In this document: positions 18,440 to 27,420 of the stretch, in pieces
Layout of the letters: each line of letters opens with the position of its first letter
Position numbering within the stretch: the stretch's first letter is position 1
DNA from: Bradyrhizobium campsiandrae
Lineage (GTDB): Bacteria > Pseudomonadota > Alphaproteobacteria > Rhizobiales > Xanthobacteraceae
DNA: 64,000 nucleotides
Assembly: GCF_014529705.1 (NCBI RefSeq)
Contig: NZ_JAANIH010000008.1
Span: 1-64,000 of the forward strand
Reading direction: 5' to 3'
The notes under the pieces: model-generated
Seen by the model: the letters and a program-made list of their open reading frames with translations, nothing else
What the model was told of the DNA's origin: nothing
Database searches by the model: none
Translations under genes and position numbers: made by a program

Positions 18440-19248
18440 GCGAACGCAAGCCGACCGCATTCCCTATCCTGATGAAGAACGACGTCTGCTCGCTGATCCA
18501 GGCCGCCGATGACGTCTATCAGATCCGCTTCTCCAACCGCGCGGCCAACGCCTATCTCGTGCGCGGCTCGGCCCGCACCATCCTGATCGATGTCGGCCTG
18601 TCCTCGAACTATCCGGCCATGGTGGAATGTCTGAACTTCGTCGGCTGCCCGCCGGAGACAATCGACATGGTGGTGCTGAGCCACGAGCATCTCGATCATA
18701 TCGGCGCGGCCTGGCACTTCAACGAGCGCCGCACCTACGTTGCGGCCCATCGGCTTGCCGCCAACAAGATCATGTTGCGCGACGATTTCTCGATGCTGCG
18801 CAAGATGTTCAACGAGCCGAACGTGCCCATCAACATCGACATCTGGCTCGAGGAAGGCAATCTGATCGACCTCGGCAATTTCCGCCTGAATGTGATGTAC
18901 ACGCCTGGTCACACCTCGGCCTGCATCACGCTGTTCGACCAGGACAAGGGCCTCTTGTTTGCTGCCGACACCTTGATGCCAGGTGGCGTGATGGGCGGCG
19001 TGTTCGGCTCGGGGAGCATCGCCGACTATATCCAGTCGCTGGAGCGCATCAAGGGACTGAACGCGAGGATTTTGCTGTCCGGGCACGGACGGCTGTCCGA
19101 CACGCCGCAGGAGGACGTGCGCATTGCGATTGCGCGGTCGCACGGCCTCTTGGAAGACACCGCGCAATTGTTCGACGCACTGGACGCGCGCTCGAATTTC
19201 GAGCCGATCATGCAGTCGGTGCGGGATCTGAACAAGCTGGATGATTGA
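18436..19248 (+). CDS. Metallo-beta-lactamase-fold hydrolase
   Basis: This 270-residue protein carries the two-metal signature SHEHLDH (HxHxDH), the later histidine in YTPGHTSACITLF, the bridging aspartate in LLFAADTLMPGG, and a final histidine in LLSGHGRLS. The frame is open upstream to 18082 only as a shadow of the preceding gene; the ATG at 18436 overlaps its stop. The substrate is unknown; lactone, thioester and phosphodiester hydrolases share this fold. Coupling to a cyclic-nucleotide-binding protein suggests that the hydrolase, or its output, is tied to cAMP level. Confidence 0.87.
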   Translation: MSERKPTAFPILMKNDVCSLIQAADDVYQIRFSNRAANAYLVRGSARTILIDVGLSSNYPAMVECLNFVGCPPETIDMVVLSHEHLDHIGAAWHFNERRTYVAAHRLAANKIMLRDDFSMLRKMFNEPNVPINIDIWLEEGNLIDLGNFRLNVMYTPGHTSACITLFDQDKGLLFAADTLMPGGVMGGVFGSGSIADYIQSLERIKGLNARILLSGHGRLSDTPQEDVRIAIARSHGLLEDTAQLFDALDARSNFEPIMQSVRDLNKLDD

Positions 19249-19263
19249 GGCGTGCCAGTGCGT

Positions 19264-20091
19264 TCAGGGCTGGCCGTTGATCATGGCCTGCTCGATTGCG
19301 CTGCCGTTCAGGTCCCATTTGCGCAGCAAGGCCTGATAGCTGCCGTCGGCCATGAGCGCGGCAAGCGCTTGCTTGAGCTTCTGCCCGAATTGCGAATCGT
19401 CCCTGGCGAATCCTAGTCCCATATCCTGGACGAGGAACGGCTTGCCGAGAATAACGTAGCGGTTGCCCTCGATCGAATTCTGATAGGGAATGGTTTCAGC
19501 CCCCTGGACCGCCGCATCCGCGCGCCCCTGATTCAGCTGCAGTCTCGTATCCGGCGATCCGTCCGTGCCGATCACGATGATCGCAGGCTTACCGGCGGCG
19601 GTGCAATGCTCATCGCTCCATTTCTCGATCGCGGCAGGCCAGAGGGTCCGGCGCGCGGTGGCAACCCGCTTGCCGCAGAGCGCGTCCATGTCCGGAAAGC
19701 GCTCCGCGCTCGCTCGCAGCGTGAAGAACACGCTGTTGGCATGCAGGTAATTGAGAAAGTTCACGGTCGCGCGGCGCTCCGGCGTGTCGGCCATGCCGGC
19801 CACGATCACGTCGGCACGTCTGGTCTCGACCGAGCTGATCAGCTGGTCGAAGCTCGAATCGATCCAATTGACCTTGATGCCAATCCGGGCGGCGATCGCC
19901 TCGACGATCTCGACATCGAATCCAATCAGCTTACCCGAGGCCGGATCCTTGAATTCGAACGGAGGATATTTCGGCACCGTCGCCGCATTGATAACGGCCT
20001 TCGTGCCTTGCGCGCCGGCGATGCCCATGGGCTGGCTGAACGCGACCACGACTGCGCCGACTGCAAGACAAGAGCGGGATCGTGACAACAT
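19264..20091 (-). CDS. Polar amino-acid-type ABC transporter, periplasmic binding protein
   Basis: This 275-residue protein has a Sec signal peptide (MLSRSRSCLAVGAVVVAF onward, cleaved near AGAQG) and the family-3 binding-protein fold: YPPFEFKDPASGKLIGFDVE near the mature N-terminus, FDQLISSVETRRADVIVAGM, then GQKLKQALAALMADGSYQA and LLRKWDL at the end. It should capture an amino acid or a related zwitterion and deliver it to the permease encoded upstream. It is the last gene of the permease-ATPase-binding-protein operon, 32 bases after the ATPase stop. An upstream TTG at 20103 is less likely. Confidence 0.9.
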   Translation of the reverse strand: MLSRSRSCLAVGAVVVAFSQPMGIAGAQGTKAVINAATVPKYPPFEFKDPASGKLIGFDVEIVEAIAARIGIKVNWIDSSFDQLISSVETRRADVIVAGMADTPERRATVNFLNYLHANSVFFTLRASAERFPDMDALCGKRVATARRTLWPAAIEKWSDEHCTAAGKPAIIVIGTDGSPDTRLQLNQGRADAAVQGAETIPYQNSIEGNRYVILGKPFLVQDMGLGFARDDSQFGQKLKQALAALMADGSYQALLRKWDLNGSAIEQAMINGQP

Positions 20092-20123
20092 GCTGCTTCT
20101 CAATCCTCGATGGTGTCGACCGG

Positions 20124-20888
20124 CTAGCTCAGCACGGCCGAGATGAAATCGCGCGTCCGGGCCTGGGTTGGCCTGCCGAGCACCTGCTCCGGCGATCCGG
20201 CTTCGACCACCAGGCCGTGGTCCATGAACAAGACCCGGTTTGCGACTTCGCGCGCGAAGCCGAGCTCGTGCGTCACGACGATCATGGTCATTCCGGTTCG
20301 CGCGAGGTCGCGCATGACGGAGAGCACGTCTCCGACCAGCTCGGGATCGAGCGCGGAGGTCGGCTCATCGAACAGCATCAGTGCGGGCTTCATCGCGAGC
20401 GCGCGGGCGATCGCGACGCGCTGCTGCTGACCGCCCGACAGCTCGATCGGATAGGCACCACGTTTGTGCGCAAGGCCGACGCGCGCGAGCAGCTCGGTGG
20501 CGATCGCCTCGGCCTGCCTGCGCTCCGTCCTCAGGACCTGCACCGGTCCTTCGATGACGTTCTCCAACGCGGTCTTGTGCGGGAACAGGTTGAAGCGCTG
20601 GAACACCATACCGGTCGCGAGCCGCTGCCGAGCGATCTCTCGTTCGGAGAGCTCGAACAGCTTGCGGCCGCTGCGCCGGTAGCCAACCAGCTCGCCATTG
20701 ACCCACAAGGCGCCGGCATCAATCGCCTCGAGCTGATTGATGCAGCGTAGGAAGGTGCTCTTGCCCGAGCCCGATGGGCCGACAATACACAGCACCTCGC
20801 CGCAATCGATTTCAAGATCAATGCCCCGCAGGGCTTCGAAGGCGCCAAAGGATTTGCGCACGCCGACCGATTTGACGATCTGCATCAT
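20124..20888 (-). CDS. Polar amino-acid-type ABC transporter, ATPase
   Basis: This 254-residue ATPase has Walker A GPSGSGKST (37-45), Q-loop FQRFNLFPHKT, signature LSGGQQQRVAIARAL (150-164), Walker B LMLFDEP (170-176) and the switch histidine in VVTHEL (204-209). The sequence is of the GlnQ/HisP class. Its ATG overlaps the permease stop (ATGA), so the two are coupled. The frame runs open far upstream only as a shadow of the permease. Confidence 0.95.
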   Translation of the reverse strand: MMQIVKSVGVRKSFGAFEALRGIDLEIDCGEVLCIVGPSGSGKSTFLRCINQLEAIDAGALWVNGELVGYRRSGRKLFELSEREIARQRLATGMVFQRFNLFPHKTALENVIEGPVQVLRTERRQAEAIATELLARVGLAHKRGAYPIELSGGQQQRVAIARALAMKPALMLFDEPTSALDPELVGDVLSVMRDLARTGMTMIVVTHELGFAREVANRVLFMDHGLVVEAGSPEQVLGRPTQARTRDFISAVLS

Positions 20889-21790
20889 CTCGACGCTCCG
20901 GCTCGCGACATAGCGCCGGATGCGCCGGCGCCGCGCGCGAAATATCGCTCGATCCGCCCCTGAAGGATCGAGAGCACCGTGACGACCACGACATACCAGA
21001 TGCCTGCGACGATCAGCAGCTCGATGACCCGGTTGTTGGCGTAGTAGATATTCTCGGCGCTGTAGACCATTTCCGGAAACTGGATCACGCTCGCAAGCGA
21101 CGTCAGCTTGACCATGCCAATGACCTCGTTGCCGATCGGCGGGACGATCACGCGCATGGCCTGAGGCAGGATGATCCGGCGCAACGCCAGCAGGCGGGGC
21201 ATGCCGATCGCCTTGGCGGCCTCGTATTGCCCCTGATCGACGGACAGCAGACCTGCACGCACGACCTCCGACGTATAGGCTCCCTGATTGATGCCGAGTC
21301 CAAGCAGGGCCGCGAGGAACGGCGTCATCACCTCGACGGTCGGCACCTCGACAAGTCCGGGAATGCCGAGATGAGGAAACACCAGTGCCAGATTGAACCA
21401 CAGCAGCAACTGCAGCAGTACCGGCGTGCCGCGGAAGAACCAGACATAGCCAGCCGCCGCCAAATTGACCACGGGATTGGACGAGAGCCGCATGATGGCG
21501 ACCGTCACGCCGATCGCGATGCCGATCAGCATTGCGAGCGCAGTCATCAGCACGGTGTTGCCCAGTCCCATGATGATGGTACGTACGGCAACATACTGGC
21601 CAACGAACGCCCATTCGATACGGCCGTGCGCGAAGGCCATGGTGACCCAGGACGCGAGCGCGACGATCAATGCGGCGCTGACGTAACGGCCGATGTGCTT
21701 GCGTCGGACATGCTCGAACTCCGAAAGGTCATCGGCGAGATCATCCCGGCCGCCGCCCATGAGGGCATCTTCACTCAATATGCTTGTCAT
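20885..21790 (-). CDS. Polar amino-acid-type ABC transporter, permease
   Basis: This protein of about 301 residues starts at MTSILSEDALMGG. After a roughly 45-residue cytoplasmic tail come about six membrane segments with the HisM/GlnP features: GLGNTVLMTALAMLIGIAIG, WFFRGTPVLLQL, GINQGAYTSEVVRAG, and the EAA loop EAAKAIGMPRLLALRRIILPQ that contacts the ATPase. It forms the membrane pore of the transporter. It leads the minus-strand operon and is divergent from the M20 hydrolase gene, with a palindromic operator candidate at 21917-21934 between them. The frame is open to 21874, but the extra N-terminus is basic and low-complexity. Confidence 0.92.
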   Translation of the reverse strand: MTSILSEDALMGGGRDDLADDLSEFEHVRRKHIGRYVSAALIVALASWVTMAFAHGRIEWAFVGQYVAVRTIIMGLGNTVLMTALAMLIGIAIGVTVAIMRLSSNPVVNLAAAGYVWFFRGTPVLLQLLLWFNLALVFPHLGIPGLVEVPTVEVMTPFLAALLGLGINQGAYTSEVVRAGLLSVDQGQYEAAKAIGMPRLLALRRIILPQAMRVIVPPIGNEVIGMVKLTSLASVIQFPEMVYSAENIYYANNRVIELLIVAGIWYVVVVTVLSILQGRIERYFARGAGASGAMSRAGASR

Positions 21791-21916
21791 GCAGGTGTTT
21801 TCGTCCAGATGTCTTCGTCCAAGCGCCTTCGTCGTCCTACGATGCCCGCGACCGCGCGATCGTCGGCTCGTCACGGCCGGCTTGGAATGAACCGGCTTGC
21901 CTTCGATTTTTTCCTT

Positions 21917-21934
21917 TAGTAAATCGTTTTACTA
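21917..21934. promoter_or_regulatory. Candidate LacI-type operator in the divergent spacer
   Basis: TAGTAAA and TTTACTA are exact inverse complements around the centre TCGT, giving an 18-bp site with a central CG, as in LacI/PurR-family operators. It lies between the divergent permease and M20 genes, in an AT-rich patch suited to a promoter. A LacI-family gene follows the M20 gene. Confidence 0.6.
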
Positions 21935-21967
21935 GTTGCGACACTACAAAGCCCGGGAAGAATGTCA

Positions 21968-23233
21968 ATGCACCATGTGACGAAAGACGACCTGATGGCC
22001 GAGATCGAGCGCGATCGCGCCTCGCACATCGCTTTTCTGCAAGCCTTCATCCGCGAGCCGTCGCCCAATCCCCCGGGCAATACGCGGCGGGCCGCGGCGG
22101 TGGTGACGCGTTATCTCGCGAGCCGCGGCATCGAGGCGTCGATCGTCGCGCCGCGCGAGGACCTGCCTAACGTAGTTTCCGAATTTGAGGGCGGGCGCAG
22201 CGGACGAAGGCTGGTGATGAACGGCCATATCGACGTGTTTCCGGTAGGTGACGGCAGCGGCTGGTCGCGCGATCCCTGGTCCGGCGCGCTGGAGGATGGC
22301 TACGTGCATGGCCGCGGAGCCTGCGACATGAAGGCTGGCACCGCCGCCTCGGTGATTGCGTTCAGCTATCTTCACGCCCATCGCGGCAAGCTGGCGGGAA
22401 GCCTCGGCCTGACTGCCGTGTCGGACGAGGAGACCGGCGGCCGCTGGGGCAGCCGCTGGCTGCTCGAGAACGAGACGCGGTGGCATGGCGACTGCATGAT
22501 CAATGCGGAACCCAGCGGTCTGCAGACCGTTCGCTTCGCCGAAAAAGGCACGTTGCGGCTGACGTTCACGGTGCGAACCGCCGGCGCGCATGGCGCACAT
22601 CTGCACAAATCGAAAAGCGCGACACGCATCGCCGCCACCCTGATCGACCGGCTTGCACAGATCGAGGCGATCGTCCCTGAGCTTCCCGAATCGCTGCGCG
22701 CCTATCTCGGACGGCCCGAGGTGCGCGCGGCAGCCGACCACGCCATGGGCTTTGGCGCTGCCGACATCCTGACTCGCCCGACGCTGAATATCGGCACCAT
22801 CAAGGGCGGTCTGAAGGTCAACATGATTCCCGCCTCCTGCGTCTTCGAGGCGGACATCAGGTTGCCGATCGGGCTCGACGCCGGTCGGGTCATGCAGACC
22901 ATCCAGACCATTCTCACCGACTATCCGCAAGTGGATGTGGCGATTCAGGAAGCGGCCAGCAATGCTTCGAATTCGTGCGCACACGACCATCCGATGGTCG
23001 GCCTCCTGGCGCGCAACGCCGAAGCCGTTTCAGGCCTGCGCCCGATCGCAGTTCCCTCGCTCGGCGCCACCGATTGCAAGTTCTGGCGCTACCACAAGGT
23101 GCCCGCTTACATCTACGGTCCGGCGCCGACGCGCATGGCGGCCGCCGACGAATGCGTGCTGGTCGAGGAGTTCATGACGGTCATCAAGACCCACACGCTA
23201 TCGGCTTGGGACTACCTGACTGGCGATGGATAG
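21968..23233 (+). CDS. M20-family amidohydrolase (ArgE/DapE-like deacylase)
   Basis: This protein of about 421 residues has the co-catalytic dizinc site of the family: NGHIDVFPVGD (metal His and Asp near residues 87 and 89), ACDMKAG with the bridging Asp near 120, and SDEETGG with the catalytic Glu and a metal Glu near 154-155. A dimerisation domain lies at about 185-300 (TVRTAGAHGAHLHKSKSA). It would split an N-acyl or N-carbamoyl amino acid or a similar amide. I preferred ATG 21968 over 21962 because GGGAAG sits seven bases before it. The divergent ABC transporter probably imports its substrate. Confidence 0.88.
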   Translation: MHHVTKDDLMAEIERDRASHIAFLQAFIREPSPNPPGNTRRAAAVVTRYLASRGIEASIVAPREDLPNVVSEFEGGRSGRRLVMNGHIDVFPVGDGSGWSRDPWSGALEDGYVHGRGACDMKAGTAASVIAFSYLHAHRGKLAGSLGLTAVSDEETGGRWGSRWLLENETRWHGDCMINAEPSGLQTVRFAEKGTLRLTFTVRTAGAHGAHLHKSKSATRIAATLIDRLAQIEAIVPELPESLRAYLGRPEVRAAADHAMGFGAADILTRPTLNIGTIKGGLKVNMIPASCVFEADIRLPIGLDAGRVMQTIQTILTDYPQVDVAIQEAASNASNSCAHDHPMVGLLARNAEAVSGLRPIAVPSLGATDCKFWRYHKVPAYIYGPAPTRMAAADECVLVEEFMTVIKTHTLSAWDYLTGDG

Positions 23234-23322
23234 CCCGGCGGCGGCCGCTTTCCGGTGCTATAGAATTCGAGAGCCGGACCGACACCTGTCGCCCGGCACG
23301 AGATCATCCAGGGGCGAGCTTG

Positions 23323-24342
23323 GTGGCTGACAAAAGAGTGACGATAGCCGACGTCGCGAAAGCGACGGGTGTTTCGCCCGGCGCGGTTTCGCGCATCCTC
23401 AACAACGATCCCACTCTCAACGTCCGGGACGAGACCAAGGAGACGGTGCGTCGCGCGATCGTCGAGCTCGGCTACGTCCCCAATCCGCAGGCACGAGGCC
23501 TGCGCCTCGCGCGCTCGGGCAGCCTTGCCATGATCGTGCCCGAGATCAACAGCCCGGCATTCGTCGCCATCATCCAGGGCGCCCAGCGGGCGGCATTCGA
23601 GCTCGGATATTCGATGCTGATTGGCGGCATCGGCGAGGAAGGCGAAGATCCGAATCTGGCCGCACGCATTCTCTCCAGCAACAGGGTCGACGGATTTCTG
23701 ATCTCCACAGGCAAGCAAGAGGCGCGGCAATTGGCCGCCGTGCAACGGCTCGGGGCACCGGCCGTGCTCGTCAACCGCTACCTGAATGAGCAGTTTCCGC
23801 ATGTCATCCTTGATGACGAGGCGGGCGTGATGCTTGCGATACGCCATCTGGCGGAGCTAGGCCACGAGCGGATCGGATTTCTCGGCAGCACGCGGCGGTT
23901 CCTCGGAACACGGCGTCTCGCCGGCTTCAAGCGGGGGCTCACCCAATGCGGCCTGCGCCTCGACAAGCGCTTTATCGTCAATTGCGGTTATGACCGCGAG
24001 GGCGGCGAAGCGGGCGCGCACGCCGTGCTCGCCCTGGCCGACCGGCCGACCGCGATTTTCGCCACCAACCATTTGGTTGCCGCGGGTGCATTGCGCGTGG
24101 CGCGGCAACTCGGATTGAGCGTTCCGGGCGCCTTGTCCGTCATCAGCTTCTACGACGGGCCCGTCGCCGATCTGCTCACACCGGCCGTAACGTCGATCGC
24201 CTATCCCCTCGATCAGCTTGGCTATGACGCGGTGCGCATGCTGGTTCGCCTGATCACGGGCGAAACACCAACGGCCGCCGGCATCACCATTCGACCGACC
24301 GGGCTCGTGATCCGGCAATCGACCGGCCCCATATCCGAATAA
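23323..24342 (+). CDS. LacI-family transcriptional regulator
   Basis: This 339-residue protein starts with GTG after GGGGCGAG. Residues 4-50 are the LacI HTH (VTIADVAKATGVSPGAVSRILNN) and hinge helix (NPQARGLRLARSGS). The rest is the periplasmic-binding-protein-like effector domain (GSLAMIVPEINSPAF, GFLISTG, ILDDEAGVMLAIRHLAELGHERIGFLG, PTAIFATNHLVAAGALRVARQLG). It probably controls the M20 gene before it and the divergent ABC operon through the site at 21917-21934. The likely inducer is the transported compound. Confidence 0.92.
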   Translation: MADKRVTIADVAKATGVSPGAVSRILNNDPTLNVRDETKETVRRAIVELGYVPNPQARGLRLARSGSLAMIVPEINSPAFVAIIQGAQRAAFELGYSMLIGGIGEEGEDPNLAARILSSNRVDGFLISTGKQEARQLAAVQRLGAPAVLVNRYLNEQFPHVILDDEAGVMLAIRHLAELGHERIGFLGSTRRFLGTRRLAGFKRGLTQCGLRLDKRFIVNCGYDREGGEAGAHAVLALADRPTAIFATNHLVAAGALRVARQLGLSVPGALSVISFYDGPVADLLTPAVTSIAYPLDQLGYDAVRMLVRLITGETPTAAGITIRPTGLVIRQSTGPISE

Positions 24343-24371
24343 ACGCCGCGCGGAGTCCAGGTCAGGCCCGG

Positions 24372-24869
24372 CTACATCACCACGGGCGCATCCGGCAGTT
24401 CGTTCGGGTGTGCCACGCCCGGCGGAAAATGCTTCGCCAGCTCCCGCGACACCGCCGCGATGCCGTCGATCACGCCGCGTTCGAACTGGCCTGCCCTGAA
24501 CTCCGCCTCCATCGCGCGACAGATTTTCTCCCAACCCGCAGCCCCGACCTTTGCATCGATGCCGCGGTCGGCGATGATCTCGACGTCGCGGTCGGCGAGC
24601 AACAGATAGATCAGCACGCCGTTGTTGTGCGCGGTGTCCCAGATCCGCAGGTGCGAGAACACGTCGAGCGCACGCGCGCGGGCGTGCTGATTGCGAAACA
24701 GCGGCCGGCCGTCGAGCGCGCCTTCGACGACGAAGCGGACCTGGCCGGAATGCGTCGCTTCGCCTTGCCTGATCGCCTGCTCGATGCGATCGAGCACCTG
24801 CTGCGGAAACACTTGCCTCGCGCGCCAATGATGCTGGATGAGATGCCTGGTGATACGCCCGATGCCCAT
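24372..24869 (-). CDS. TPM-domain protein
   Basis: This 165-residue protein is a TPM domain without a signal peptide. Family features are the N-terminal ARQVFPQQVLDRIEQAI, VRFVVEGALDG, the central WDTAHNNGVLIYLLLADRDVEIIADRGID, and FRAGQFERGVIDGIAAVSREL. TPM proteins are membrane-associated and usually accompany LemA; a phosphatase-like activity is reported for some. It is the last gene of a lemA-TPM-TPM operon, two bases after the preceding stop. Confidence 0.85.
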   Translation of the reverse strand: MGIGRITRHLIQHHWRARQVFPQQVLDRIEQAIRQGEATHSGQVRFVVEGALDGRPLFRNQHARARALDVFSHLRIWDTAHNNGVLIYLLLADRDVEIIADRGIDAKVGAAGWEKICRAMEAEFRAGQFERGVIDGIAAVSRELAKHFPPGVAHPNELPDAPVVM

Positions 24870-24871
24870 GA

Positions 24872-25759
24872 CTACCAGCTCCCCGAGGCGCCGCCGCCAC
24901 CAAAGCTGCCGCCACCGCCGCTGAAGCTGCCGCTATCGCTGGACGATGACCCGCTGCTCCAGCCACCGGACGATGAGCCGCCGGACCAGGAGCCCCCGCG
25001 CGAGGAGCCCGTCGATGCCGGAAACAGATCGGCGATGAAGGACAGCACAAAGGCGATGATCCCCGCGAGCAAGGCCAGTGCGCCGGATCCGAGAATGAGC
25101 AGCGCCAGCAGGCCGATCACGCTTCCGGTCGCGACCGAGCCGAGCAATCGTCCCAGCAGCGTGCGCAAAAATCCGCCGACGACGAGCGAAGCAAACAGGA
25201 CGAACGGCACCGCCGGCCCGATGTCGTCCAGATTGGCGAAGTTCACGCTGCGTGAAGGAACCGGCAACGGCTCGCCATCGACGACGCGCATCATCCGGTC
25301 GACGCCGGCCGAAATGCCGCCGGCGAAATCGCCCTCACGGAATTTCGGCGTGATGACCTCGTCGATGATCCGCCGCGACGTCACGTCGGTGAGCGCGCCT
25401 TCGAGGCCGTAGCCGACCTCGATGCGCAAGTGGCGATCATTCTTGGCGACCACCAGGATCGCGCCGTCGTCGACCTTCTTGCGGCCGATCTTCCAGGCCT
25501 CGGCGACGCGGATCGAGAACTGCTCGATCGTCTCCGGTTCCGTCGTCGGCACGATCAGCACCGCGATCTGGCTGCCCTTGCGCGTCTCGAAGTCGCTGAG
25601 CTTCTGCGACAGCGCGGCCACGTCGCTGCTCGACAGCGTGCCGGTCCGGTCGACCACGCGGCCGGTGAGCTGGGGGACGGCCACGTCGGCGAAGGCGGAG
25701 AACGCCCAGCCAAACAGCAATGCAAGCAGGATGGCCTTGATGGCGCGCATCGGAGCCAA
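24872..25759 (-). CDS. TPM-domain membrane protein with Gly/Ser-rich tail (YgcG-like)
   Basis: This 295-residue protein has a signal or anchor segment at 1-24 and a periplasmic TPM domain at about 28-150 (VPQLTGRVVDRTGTLSSSD, FETRKGSQIAVLIVPTTEPE, GRKKVDDGAILVVAKNDRHLRIEVGYGLEG). Two or three membrane segments lie at about 180-250 and a Gly/Ser/Trp-rich tail ends the protein. That tail is typical of YgcG-type TPM proteins. It is placed six bases after the lemA stop, so the three genes form one operon. Confidence 0.9.
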   Translation of the reverse strand: MAPMRAIKAILLALLFGWAFSAFADVAVPQLTGRVVDRTGTLSSSDVAALSQKLSDFETRKGSQIAVLIVPTTEPETIEQFSIRVAEAWKIGRKKVDDGAILVVAKNDRHLRIEVGYGLEGALTDVTSRRIIDEVITPKFREGDFAGGISAGVDRMMRVVDGEPLPVPSRSVNFANLDDIGPAVPFVLFASLVVGGFLRTLLGRLLGSVATGSVIGLLALLILGSGALALLAGIIAFVLSFIADLFPASTGSSRGGSWSGGSSSGGWSSGSSSSDSGSFSGGGGSFGGGGASGSW

Positions 25760-25765
25760 GCGCGC

Positions 25766-26374
25766 TTACTTCGACGGCGCCGGCGCCGGATTGAAATCGA
25801 CCTTCGGTGCGGTCGAGATTTCCTTCTCGTTCTCGACCGAGAAGTTCGGCTTCTCCTTGTAACCGAACATCATCGCGGTGAGGTTGCTCGGGAACGAACG
25901 AATGGTGACGTTATAGTCCTGCACTGACTTGATATAGCGGTTGCGCGCGACCGTGATGCGGTTCTCGGTTCCTTCCAGTTGCGACATCAAATCCTTGAAC
26001 AGGGCGTCCGACTTCAGTTGCGGATAGTTTTCCGTGACGACGAGCAGCCGCGACAACGCGCTGGAGAGCTCGCCCTGCGCGGCCTGGAACTTCTGGAAGG
26101 CGGCGGGGTCGTTCAGCACCTCCGGCGTCGCCTGGATACTGCCGACCTTGGCGCGGGCGTTGGTGACGCCGAGCAGCACGTCCTTCTCCTGCTGCGCAAA
26201 GCCCTTCACCGAGTTGACCAGGTTGGGGACGAGGTCGGCGCGGCGCTGATACTGGTTCACCACCTCGGACCAGTTGGCCTTGATCTGCTCGTCCTCGCTC
26301 TGGATCGCGTTGTAGCCGCAATTGGTGAGGCTGAGCGCGGCCAGCGCCGCCAGCACGGTCAGGATCTTGCGCAT
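25766..26374 (-). CDS. lemA: LemA-family lipoprotein
   Basis: This protein of about 202 residues begins MRKILTVLAALAALSLTNCG, a lipoprotein signal with the lipidated cysteine at 19. The mature part is the LemA helical domain: DEQIKANWSEVVNQYQRRADLVPNLVNSVKG, AKVGSIQATPEVL, LLVVTENYPQLKSD, and the ending NVTIRSFPSNLTAMMFG. The frame is open to 26476, but the lipobox start is far better. LemA and TPM proteins co-occur widely; their shared role in the envelope is unsettled. Confidence 0.93.
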   Translation of the reverse strand: MRKILTVLAALAALSLTNCGYNAIQSEDEQIKANWSEVVNQYQRRADLVPNLVNSVKGFAQQEKDVLLGVTNARAKVGSIQATPEVLNDPAAFQKFQAAQGELSSALSRLLVVTENYPQLKSDALFKDLMSQLEGTENRITVARNRYIKSVQDYNVTIRSFPSNLTAMMFGYKEKPNFSVENEKEISTAPKVDFNPAPAPSK

Positions 26375-26563
26375 CAAATTTCTCCCGGTGGAATCGGCCT
26401 GCAAGCTACCAGATTGCGCGCATACGACGCCAGATGTCGCCGCGCCGGCGGCGCGAAAAGCAGCCGGCTGACGCAAGCCCCTTGCCTATCACCACGCGAC
26501 ATAGTCAACTCTCGTCAAATATGACGTCTGGCAAACAAGACGAAAATAACACGGGAGCGCGCC

Positions 26564-27415
26564 ATGTCCTCGTTCGAGACCATCCTCGTGGAGCGGCCGG
26601 AGCCGGCGATCGTCCGGGTCGTGATGAACCGACCCGACGCGCGCAATGCGCAGAACCTGCAGATGACCTACGAGCTCAACGCTGCCTTCGATGCGGCGGC
26701 GCAGGACGACGCGGTCAAGGTGATCGTCCTCGCCGGCAACGGGCCGCACTTTTCCACCGGCCACGATCTGCGCCCCGGGGCGAAGAATGCGGCCGGAGTC
26801 GATTTTCCACCGATAGGAAATTGGGGCGGCTTCGCCGAGCCGAACGCCCATGGCCGCTTCGCGCGCGAGCAGGAAATATATCTCCAGATCACCCGGCGCT
26901 GGCGCAACCTCGCCAAACCGACGATCGCAGAGGTGCACGGCAAGTGCATCGCAGGCGGCTTGATGCTGGCCTGGGCCTGCGACCTCATCGTCGCTAGCGA
27001 CGATGCGCAGTTTTGTGACCCGGTCGTGACGATGGGCGTCTGCGGCGTCGAGTGGTTCGTGCATCCCTGGGAGCTCGGCCCACGCAAAGCCAAGGAATTT
27101 CTGTTCACGGCAGACAGCTGGAGCGCCGAGGTGGCGCACCAACTCGGCATGGTGAACCAAGTCGTGCCACGCGCGGAGCTGTCGTCGCGCGTGCTGGAGC
27201 TGGCGCGCCGGATCGCATCGAAGCCGTCCTTCGCGCTGAAGCTGACCAAGGAGGCGGTGAATCGCTCCGTCGATGTGATGGGCCAGCCCGCCGCGATCGA
27301 TCAGGCCTTCGCGCTGCATCAGCTCTGTCACGCCCACAATCTTCAGGAGTTCGGCATGGTGGTCGATCCGTCCGGACTGCATCCCTCCGTGCGCAAGCCG
27401 GCGCCCGCGGAGTAA
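26564..27415 (+). CDS. Enoyl-CoA hydratase/isomerase family protein
   Basis: This 283-residue crotonase-fold protein has the oxyanion-hole segments HFSTGHDLRPGA (about 61-72) and EVHGKCIAGGLMLAWACDLIVAS (about 123-145). It contains a large insertion at about 70-105 (FPPIGNWGGFAEPNAHGRFA), and the usual second glutamate region is replaced by GVCGVEWFVHPWELG. The reaction may therefore not be plain hydration. It leads a run of three same-strand genes with two acyl-CoA dehydrogenases, suggesting beta-oxidation of a particular acyl-CoA. Confidence 0.88.
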   Translation: MSSFETILVERPEPAIVRVVMNRPDARNAQNLQMTYELNAAFDAAAQDDAVKVIVLAGNGPHFSTGHDLRPGAKNAAGVDFPPIGNWGGFAEPNAHGRFAREQEIYLQITRRWRNLAKPTIAEVHGKCIAGGLMLAWACDLIVASDDAQFCDPVVTMGVCGVEWFVHPWELGPRKAKEFLFTADSWSAEVAHQLGMVNQVVPRAELSSRVLELARRIASKPSFALKLTKEAVNRSVDVMGQPAAIDQAFALHQLCHAHNLQEFGMVVDPSGLHPSVRKPAPAE

Positions 27416-27420
27416 TCGCC

